Below are positions 16,503-20,847 of a DNA stretch of 20,847 nt, piece after piece; position 1 is the first letter of the stretch, and each line of letters begins with the position of its first letter. The DNA comes from Nitrososphaerota archaeon (lineage in GTDB: Archaea > Thermoproteota > Nitrososphaeria > Nitrososphaerales > CADDZS01). The stretch lies in contig JABDCJ010000045.1 of assembly GCA_013288145.1 (NCBI GenBank), positions 1-20,847 on the forward strand. The letters are read 5' to 3'. Below the pieces are notes generated by a model. It saw nothing but the letters and a program-made list of their open reading frames with translations, had not been told where the DNA came from and ran no database searches. Position numbers and translations under genes: made by a program.

Positions 16503-16583
16503 ATGTCTTCTGACATGAAAAAACACGAAGAAAAATCCAATCAACTAGACGAAGAAAAAACAGAACCGCTTCTAAGGTTCTGA
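16503..16583 (+). CDS. Possible micro-gene, 26 residues
   Basis: ATG at 16503 opens a very charged 26-codon frame (MSSDMKKHEEKSNQLDEEKT...). Composition is protein-like, but at this length chance is a fair explanation. Its last part coincides with the inverted repeat CAGAACC/GGTTCTG at 16561-16582. Confidence 0.2.
   Translation: MSSDMKKHEEKSNQLDEEKTEPLLRF
16561..16582. terminator. Inverted repeat between convergent genes
   Basis: CAGAACC at 16561-16567 and GGTTCTG at 16576-16582 form a perfect 7-bp stem with an eight-base loop. It sits between the plus-strand membrane protein and the minus-strand gene ending at 16604, so a terminator role is possible, but there is no T-run. The same heptamer is repeated elsewhere in this island. 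Confidence 0.3.
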
Positions 16584-16603
16584 ACAATATTTGAATAGTG
16601 AGG

Positions 16604-16876
16604 CTATATTTCGTTGCTGTCAAAAGCCGATGGGTAATCTGGTTCTGCAAATGATGGACTAGGGATTTCTTCGGGAGCTTCCTCGATTGTTATTATCGAA
16701 AAAGCACTTTGACCGGCTAATTCACCTTGAAGATTTTGATAAGCATGCGAGATTGAGAACAACTTTCTCTGAGCTTTAGAGGAGTTGTCTTTCGGAAATT
16801 CCGGTTCATCGTAATTCTGGAAGATTACTGCAAAATAATCATGACCAGCATCCTTCAAAGTAACTCGGTAGCGCAT
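16604..16876 (-). CDS. Hypothetical protein with an acidic tail
   Basis: 90 residues from the ATG at 16876 (MRYRVTLKDAGHDYFAVIFQNYDE). The N-terminal part looks like a small alpha/beta domain with strands YRVTLK and YFAVIFQN and a helix around KAQRKLFSISHAYQNL. The last 30 residues are acidic and proline-rich (IEEAPEEIPSPSFAEPDYPS). An in-frame TTG at 16903 would add nine residues. However, a TATA-like box on the minus strand, ATAAATACTTAA at 16917-16906, predicts transcription from about 16887, downstream of that TTG, so the ATG is preferred. I do not recognise the family. Confidence 0.5.
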   Translation of the reverse strand: MRYRVTLKDAGHDYFAVIFQNYDEPEFPKDNSSKAQRKLFSISHAYQNLQGELAGQSAFSIITIEEAPEEIPSPSFAEPDYPSAFDSNEI

Positions 16877-16905
16877 AATCCGGGCTTTGGAAGATTTCAA
16901 CAATT

Positions 16906-16917
16906 AAGTATTTATTC
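16906..16917 (-). promoter_or_regulatory. TATA-like box of the hypothetical gene ending at 16604
   Basis: ATAAATACTTAA on the minus strand lies about 35 bases before the ATG at 16876. It gives a predicted leader of roughly ten bases and decides the choice of start for that gene. Confidence 0.4.
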
Positions 16918-17130
16918 GAGCGTTTAGAAAAGCGCCAAAAATTTGTACCACTCTGTGTTCTCCCTGCATATCTTCCCCTATTGATCTCCGGGATATTGCG
17001 CCAGACGGAGTACGCCATAATCACAATATGGAAAGAATTAACTGGGGAATCTGAGACCGAGAAAAAACAATGCGTGGAATAAGGGTGACTGAAACTCCAA
17101 GATTTGGTTCTGCAAAAAATTGAAGGGTGA

Positions 17131-17240
17131 ATTATGCCGGGAACTATACCCAGTCAAGGATCACTCTTTCGGTCAAGGATTATGCAGAAACCCGGCAAGT
17201 TTAGCGAGGGATTTCCCGAACCTTGTCGGGAAATGAGGCC
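17131..17240 (+). other. Structured segment; possible small RNA or 42-codon gene
   Basis: A 9-bp perfect stem, ATTTCCCGA at 17211-17219 and TCGGGAAAT at 17226-17234 with loop ACCTTG, is the strongest hairpin I found in the window. GCCGGG at 17136-17141 can pair with CCCGGC at 17191-17196, and GTCAAGGAT occurs twice between them (17153 and 17172). No T-run follows. An alternative is a coding role: ATG at 17134 opens 42 basic codons (MPGTIPSQGSLF... to 17262) after a weak ggtga ribosome site. Strand is not determined, because a hairpin reads alike on both. Confidence 0.3.
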
Positions 17241-17315
17241 GGGGAGAAAATCTGATTCGTAATCTAGCATTCTTAAGACCAGATCACCTATATTGATGTT
17301 CAACAATGAAACGCT

Positions 17316-17423
17316 ATGCCGAATAAACGAAAAGACAAAATGACACCCGCTGAAGAGAGAACCCTCGCCATCAGATTGAAAGAAAACAAGAAACACAATC
17401 ATAAACCGTCAAAGCGAGAATAG
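17316..17423 (+). CDS. Possible small basic protein, 35 residues
   Basis: ATG at 17316 opens MPNKRKDKMTPAEERTLA, ending HNHKPSKRE. It is very rich in Lys, Arg and Asn and contains a short helix-forming middle. A TATA-like stretch, cctatatt (17287-17294), lies 25 bases before the ATG, which fits a leaderless mRNA and raises the odds that it is real. It could bind nucleic acid, judged only from its charge. Not recognised. Confidence 0.4.
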   Translation: MPNKRKDKMTPAEERTLAIRLKENKKHNHKPSKRE

Positions 17424-17494
17424 CTTCCCTGAACATCTAATTCCTGACCGAAGCAAGAATATCTATTCGCGATATCGCCATTTGAGTTGATCCA

Positions 17495-17608
17495 ATGGCT
17501 CTGCCGGTTGACCAAAGAATCATCTTAATCGTAGGACTTACAATAATTGTAATGGTCGTGGTAGTCGTAGTACGTGTCTTGACGGGCCGAAAATGGTCGA
17601 ACATCTGA
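17495..17608 (+). CDS. Possible single-pass micro-membrane protein, 37 residues
   Basis: ATG at 17495 opens MALPVDQRIILIVGLTII, followed by six consecutive Val after one Met and Val, and a basic end, VLTGRKWSNI. The uninterrupted hydrophobic stretch (residues about 9-28) is a membrane helix, and the basic C-terminus would be cytoplasmic. Such composition is unlikely in random non-coding DNA of this AT content. The 3' end overlaps the start of repeat copy 2. Not recognised. Confidence 0.45.
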   Translation: MALPVDQRIILIVGLTIIVMVVVVVVRVLTGRKWSNI

Positions 17609-17662
17609 CGAAAGAAAACAATCAGAAGTTATTTCCTGAACTGATGGCAAGGAAACAGAACC
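17593..17662 (+). repeat. Diverged repeat, copy 2
   Basis: Partner of 15925-15995, in the same orientation and 1.67 kb away. It lies within an open frame starting ATG at 17593 that runs on through the suf operator into sufC (63 codons). The full frame is therefore unlikely to be a stable gene, though a fragment of an older one is possible. Confidence 0.55.
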
Positions 17663-17682
17663 TTCGCGAATCACCCATAATG

Positions 17683-17701
17683 AATATAACATATGTCATA
17701 T
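17683..17701. promoter_or_regulatory. Candidate suf operator/promoter, copy in front of sufC
   Basis: AATATAACATATGTCATAT, identical in all 19 bases to 18961-18979 before sufB. The inner 18 bases equal their own reverse complement at 16 positions, centred on CATATG, so a dimeric regulator could bind. AATATAAC also resembles a TATA box, placing a transcription start near 17712, about 40-50 bases before sufC. Binding would then block the basal factors. Confidence 0.65.
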
Positions 17702-17750
17702 TATTTGACTCTAGCAATCAGTCCGGACTAACCCGATTTGCTAATTTGAG

Positions 17751-18563
17751 ATGTCATCTATGCAACATATTTTGGAAATTATAGACCTCCACGCTGGTAT
17801 TGCGGATAAGGAAATCTTGAAAGGAGTCTCGCTTACCGTAAAGTCTGGTGAGATTCACGCCTTCATGGGTCCGAACGGATCCGGAAAGAGCACGCTTGCC
17901 TATACATTGATGGGCCACCCGAAGTACAAGCTGATTTCAGGAGACATCAAGATTGACGGGACGAGCATCAAAGACCTGCCACCAAACCAGCGCGCCCTAA
18001 TGGGATTGTTTCTTGGTTTCCAGTACCCGTTAGAAATTCCAGGTGTTAGCCTCTCGAACTTTTTGCGCATCTCTTACAATGCAGTCAGGAAGGATGAACC
18101 CATGCTCGTGCGCGATTTCAGGAAATTGCTAGAGGACAAGTTCGAAGTTGTAGGTATGGAAAGAAGCTTTGCGACGCGTTATCTGAACGAGGGATTTTCA
18201 GGCGGAGAGAAAAAGAAGGCAGAAGTCGTCCAGCTTTCTGTATTGCGGCCAAAGTTTGCCGTCTTGGATGAAACTGACTCTGGGCTGGATATCGATGCCC
18301 TAAAGCTCGTGGCAGATGGAATTAACTCTGTCAAGAGCTCCGAAATCGGCATCCTTCTGATTACACACTACCAGCGTATTCTACGCTACGTAAAACCGCA
18401 GTTCGTGCACGTTCTCGTCAAGGGGAAGATCGAAGTATCCGGCGGACCAGAGCTCGCAAACAAGCTCGAAGAGCAGGGGTACAGTTGGATTCAGGGGGCA
18501 GATGATACATCTGACGAAGAGGAAAGAGTAACAGCGCCCGGCGACCGAGCTCCTGCAGTGTAA
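17751..18563 (+). CDS. sufC: SufC, Fe-S cluster assembly ABC-type ATPase
   Basis: ATPase of the SufBCD scaffold that builds Fe-S clusters in the cytoplasm. The 270-residue product has Walker A GPNGSGKS (about residues 40-47), the Q-loop segment GFQYP and the ABC signature FSGGEKKKAE with the SufC-typical KKK. Walker B/D-loop is AVLDETDSGLDID, and the switch His is in LLITHY. Typical SufC has LDEIDSGLD; here Ile is Thr. An extra acidic C-terminal tail of about 20 residues (DDTSDEEERV) goes beyond the usual 250-residue length. Either ATG 17751 or ATG 17760 could be the start; both are in frame. The shared palindrome lies 50-60 bases upstream. Confidence 0.96.
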   Translation: MSSMQHILEIIDLHAGIADKEILKGVSLTVKSGEIHAFMGPNGSGKSTLAYTLMGHPKYKLISGDIKIDGTSIKDLPPNQRALMGLFLGFQYPLEIPGVSLSNFLRISYNAVRKDEPMLVRDFRKLLEDKFEVVGMERSFATRYLNEGFSGGEKKKAEVVQLSVLRPKFAVLDETDSGLDIDALKLVADGINSVKSSEIGILLITHYQRILRYVKPQFVHVLVKGKIEVSGGPELANKLEEQGYSWIQGADDTSDEEERVTAPGDRAPAV

Positions 18564-18590
18564 TGTGCAGGAACGATTTCTTCGTTAACG

Positions 18591-18621
18591 CTTAAAGCGC
18601 GCCTTTCCGGTACAAGGTACC
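18591..18621 (+). promoter_or_regulatory. Promoter-like region with a short inverted repeat before the membrane zinc-ribbon gene
   Basis: gcttaaag at 18591-18598 lies about 29 bases before the ATG at 18624 and may be a TATA box. Between them, GGTAC (18609-18613) and GTACC (18617-18621) form a perfect 5-bp inverted repeat with a 3-base spacer, ending two bases before the ATG. It is a possible operator, though short enough to arise by chance. Confidence 0.3.
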
Positions 18622-18623
18622 TT

Positions 18624-18890
18624 ATGGCTGTGCTAGGACCACACCCGCTAATTACCGTGGTTATTCTCTTTGTCGTTTTCTTTACAATTTTTTTCCTTCT
18701 AATTTACGGTAGTCTTCATTACATCGAGGGGAGAAAATCTGGGAAAACCTCTGACTCGGAAGATGGGTTGAGACAGGGAAATGAAATCCCGACTTTTGCC
18801 AACACAAAAACATGTCCTAATTGCGGTACCGCAATCCCCGGGATCGCGGAGTTCTGCCCCGAATGCGGGAATCCTCAGATCGCTGCCTAG
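18624..18890 (+). CDS. Membrane-anchored zinc-ribbon protein
   Basis: 88 residues. Residues about 8-30 are one strongly hydrophobic helix (ITVVILFVVFFTIFFLLIYG). A polar linker of about 30 residues leads to a C-terminal zinc ribbon with two Cys pairs, CPNCGTAIPGIAEFCPECG, the double-CxxC type common in archaeal membrane proteins. With the ribbon following the helix and a basic segment (EGRKSGK) after it, the ribbon is probably cytoplasmic. It lies between sufC and sufB, 60 bases after sufC and 87 before the sufB operator. No role in Fe-S assembly is known to me. The Cys pairs could bind zinc or, less likely, a cluster. Confidence 0.75.
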   Translation: MAVLGPHPLITVVILFVVFFTIFFLLIYGSLHYIEGRKSGKTSDSEDGLRQGNEIPTFANTKTCPNCGTAIPGIAEFCPECGNPQIAA

Positions 18891-18960
18891 TGCTCTATCC
18901 AATATAGCATAGCAATTCTGGCTGGATTTTTACGCGAATTATCAGAAGGCTTATTAGACA

Positions 18961-18979
18961 AATATAACATATGTCATAT
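18961..18979. promoter_or_regulatory. Candidate suf operator/promoter, copy in front of sufB
   Basis: The second identical copy of AATATAACATATGTCATAT. Its TATA-like half (18961-18968) predicts transcription from about 18990, which is three bases before the second ATG of sufB (18993). The first in-frame ATG (18978) lies inside the operator and upstream of the predicted start of the mRNA. Confidence 0.65.
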
Positions 18980-18992
18980 GTTCAGATCGTTC

Positions 18993-20390
18993 ATGTCAAG
19001 ACAAGTAATCAACGAGGATTATAGTAAATACGATTTCAGGGATCCAGAGGAACTCGTATTCAAGTCGAAGCAGGGTCTAACACGATCCACTGTCGAAGAA
19101 ATCTCGAAGATGAAGAACGAGCCAGAGTGGATGTTGAATCTGAGGCTGAAATCTTACGATTATTTCATGGCTCGCCCGATGCCCAACTGGGGTGGCGATC
19201 TATCACGGATTGATTTTGACAACATTTACTATTACGCAAAGCCGACCGACAAGATGGGGACTGACTGGAAAGATCTTCCGGAAAATATCCGAAAGACATT
19301 TGACCGTCTGGGCATTCCCGAGGCAGAGCGTAAGTTCCTCGGTGGAGTTGGCGCACAATATGAATCTGAAGTTGTATACCACTCTCTAAGAGAAGACTTG
19401 GAAAAGAAGGGCGTTGTGTTTCTTGACACAGACTCTGCACTGAAGAAATATCCAGAAATTTTCAGACGCTATTTCGGCACAATCATTCCGCCCAACGACA
19501 ACAAGTTTGCAGCACTCAATACAGCGGTATGGAGCGGAGGAAGTTTCGTTCACATTCCGGCTGGAGTCAAGGTAGATGTCCCGCTTCAGGCTTATTTCAG
19601 GATCAACTCGAAAAACGTCGGCCAGTTCGAACGGACTCTAATCATTGCGGAACCTGGCTCTGAGGTGCACTACATCGAGGGATGCACTGCTCCAATTTAC
19701 TCTTCAGAATCTCTCCACTCGGCGGTGGTCGAGATTATCGCGAAGAAGGGCTCGAAGGTAAGGTACACTACAATACAAAACTGGTCCAAGGATGTCTACA
19801 ATCTGGTGACCAAGCGCGCTTACGCTTACGAGGATGCGACAGTCGAATGGGTAGACGGAAATCTCGGCAGCCGCCTTACGATGAAGTACCCGTCCATCTA
19901 TCTTGTGGGACGAGGCGCAAAGGGCGAAGTCCTGTCGATCGCTTTCTCAGGCAAAGATCAGCATCAGGACGCAGGTGCGAAGATCTACCACCGCGCTCCG
20001 TATACAACTTCAAGAATTACTAGCAAGTCGGTCAGCAAAGATGGCGGCCAGACGACTTACCGTGGAATGCTGCACGTCGACAAGGGTCTTCCAGGAGTTA
20101 GATCGAGCGTAAGATGCGATGCGCTGTTGCTCGACGAAAAGTCAAGGACAGACACTTATCCATACAACGAAATCGAGGAGCAGTCTGCTAACACGACTCA
20201 CGAGGCAACTGTCGGTAAGATCAGCGAAGAAGCAATGTTCTACCTGATGAGCCGTGGTATGTCAGAATCCGACGCGTTGAGCATGATTGTCATGGGCTTT
20301 CTTGAGCCGTTCACAAAGGAACTCCCACTGGAGTACGCGGTCGAGCTAAACAAGCTAATCCAGCTAGAAATGGTTGGATCTGTCGGCTAG
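18993..20390 (+). CDS. sufB: SufB, Fe-S cluster assembly scaffold
   Basis: Scaffold subunit that, with SufC and SufD, assembles clusters before transfer to target proteins. From ATG 18993 the product is 465 residues, normal for SufB. It opens with [16 protein letters not shown], a typical SufB N-terminus. The long right-handed beta-helix core includes [26 protein letters not shown] and GRAKGE-like [32 protein letters not shown] contains the Cys that aligns with the cluster-building Cys405 of E. coli SufB. The C-terminal helix is [23 protein letters not shown]. The upstream ATG at 18978 would add five residues, but it lies inside the operator, so I prefer 18993 and a leaderless mRNA. sufD follows 98 bases later. 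Confidence 0.96.
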   Translation: MSRQVINEDYSKYDFRDPEELVFKSKQGLTRSTVEEISKMKNEPEWMLNLRLKSYDYFMARPMPNWGGDLSRIDFDNIYYYAKPTDKMGTDWKDLPENIRKTFDRLGIPEAERKFLGGVGAQYESEVVYHSLREDLEKKGVVFLDTDSALKKYPEIFRRYFGTIIPPNDNKFAALNTAVWSGGSFVHIPAGVKVDVPLQAYFRINSKNVGQFERTLIIAEPGSEVHYIEGCTAPIYSSESLHSAVVEIIAKKGSKVRYTTIQNWSKDVYNLVTKRAYAYEDATVEWVDGNLGSRLTMKYPSIYLVGRGAKGEVLSIAFSGKDQHQDAGAKIYHRAPYTTSRITSKSVSKDGGQTTYRGMLHVDKGLPGVRSSVRCDALLLDEKSRTDTYPYNEIEEQSANTTHEATVGKISEEAMFYLMSRGMSESDALSMIVMGFLEPFTKELPLEYAVELNKLIQLEMVGSVG

Positions 20391-20488
20391 TCTCGAATCC
20401 AGGACTAATGGAAATAAGTTACCCGTCAACTTTGATGGGTCTCCTACTTTCATTTTATTTTCGATAAAAATTAGGGCAGTGGCTGCAT

Positions 20489-20847
20489 TTGGTTCAAGAA
20501 GTTCAGAGTTACGAAGAGGATTTTGTAGAAAATCTATCGCGATCGCTTAACGAACCATCTTGGCTGAAGGAATTCCGGCTGACATCTCTTAGAGAGTTCA
20601 AGATACTCCCAGAGGAAAAATCTAACCTCTACACAAAGCACGCACTAAACCTTAGCCTGGATTTCTCCTCGCTTGCCAATATGCAACCGGCGGTAGCAGA
20701 TCCTAGTTCTCCTGGAATCAGTGAAATTGCTTCCGGGATCGAATCGGGACAGTACTACGTCAGCACTCAGACCGAAACAATCGCATCTAAGAACGTGAGA
20801 GACCTGGAATCAAAAGGAGTAATCTTCTGCGATTACCACGAAGCGCT
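20489..20847 (+). CDS. sufD: SufD, Fe-S cluster assembly scaffold, 3' end beyond the window
   Basis: An open frame from TTG at 20489 runs off the end of the window with 119 complete codons. The opening VQSYEEDFVENLSRSLNEPSWLKEFRLTSLREFKILP fits the N-terminal helical part of SufD, where the WLKEFR segment is common to SufB/SufD. An in-frame stop at 20465-20467 limits the start; TTG is the best candidate after it. The T-rich stretch at 20449-20472 just upstream could be a terminator of sufB, a promoter of sufD, or neither. The palindrome found before sufC and sufB is not present here, so sufD probably depends on the sufB transcript. SufD is chosen over a second SufB by position and by the N-terminus. 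Confidence 0.85.
   Translation, partial: MVQEVQSYEEDFVENLSRSLNEPSWLKEFRLTSLREFKILPEEKSNLYTKHALNLSLDFSSLANMQPAVADPSSPGISEIASGIESGQYYVSTQTETIASKNVRDLESKGVIFCDYHEA

Noticed and set aside
17211..17234. Intrinsic terminator at the 9-bp hairpin
   Set aside because: No T-run follows on either strand and no established gene ends just before it.
17154..17402. 82-codon minus-strand open frame across the hairpin region
   Set aside because: It lies antisense to two better-supported short plus-strand frames and has no promoter or ribosome site that I can see. Its composition follows the complement of those frames.
15900..17700. CRISPR array or insertion sequence in the repeat-containing island
   Set aside because: The repeats are few, diverged, irregularly spaced and in both orientations. 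There is no transposase, integrase or cas gene, and no terminal inverted repeats with target duplication were seen.
17593..17784. 63-codon open frame running through the suf operator
   Set aside because: It overlaps the candidate operator and the start of sufC, and its second half has no protein-like pattern. Only its first 24 codons match the repeat copy, so it is listed as a repeat, not as a gene.
18978..18992. Upstream ATG of sufB at 18978 as the true start
   Set aside because: It lies inside the palindromic element, upstream of the transcription start predicted from the TATA-like half. The downstream ATG at 18993 gives the usual SufB N-terminus.

Overview
The window looks like a piece of an archaeal chromosome, most likely Thaumarchaeota (Nitrososphaeria). 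The evidence is the gene set: archaeal EF-1 beta, a two-ring CDC48 ATPase, FEN1 with archaeal numbering of its catalytic acids, deoxyhypusine synthase, a gamma/alpha-fused 2-oxoacid:ferredoxin oxidoreductase, a V4R-like/winged-helix regulator, a protein resembling the Nitrosopumilus output domain, and a tRNA carrying archaeal-type introns. Base composition is moderate. Many starts are TTG or GTG. Several genes have a TATA-like box about 25 bases before the start codon, which suggests leaderless mRNAs. No ammonia-oxidation gene is present, so I cannot say whether the organism is an ammonia oxidiser.

Bases 1-6187 are a dense plus-strand housekeeping block: the end of a geranylgeranyl-reductase-type flavoprotein, a small zinc-ribbon protein, EF-1 beta, CDC48, a small winged-helix-like protein, FEN1 and protein-L-isoaspartate methyltransferase. 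FEN1 is broken by one extra A in an A6 run, which cuts off its PCNA-binding tail.

Bases 6184-9789 are read from the minus strand: an aquaporin, deoxyhypusine synthase, a tRNA-Asn(GUU) that appears to carry two introns, and a V4R-like transcription regulator. Bases 10113-12731 hold the two-gene ferredoxin oxidoreductase on the plus strand. A NitrOD5-like small protein, a membrane-anchored seven-bladed beta-propeller and a frameshifted SnoaL-like gene follow on the minus strand.

Bases 15.2-17.7 kb are a gene-poor, AT-rich island. It holds several very short possible genes, a diverged repeat pair of about 70 bp, a cluster of CAGAACC heptamers and a strong hairpin. I see no transposase or integrase in it.

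Bases 17.7-20.85 kb are the Fe-S assembly cluster: sufC, a membrane zinc-ribbon protein, sufB and the start of sufD. An identical 19-bp sequence that is nearly palindromic lies in front of both sufC and sufB and overlaps the presumed TATA box. It is the best candidate for an undescribed regulatory system here: a shared operator that would let one repressor control both transcription units.
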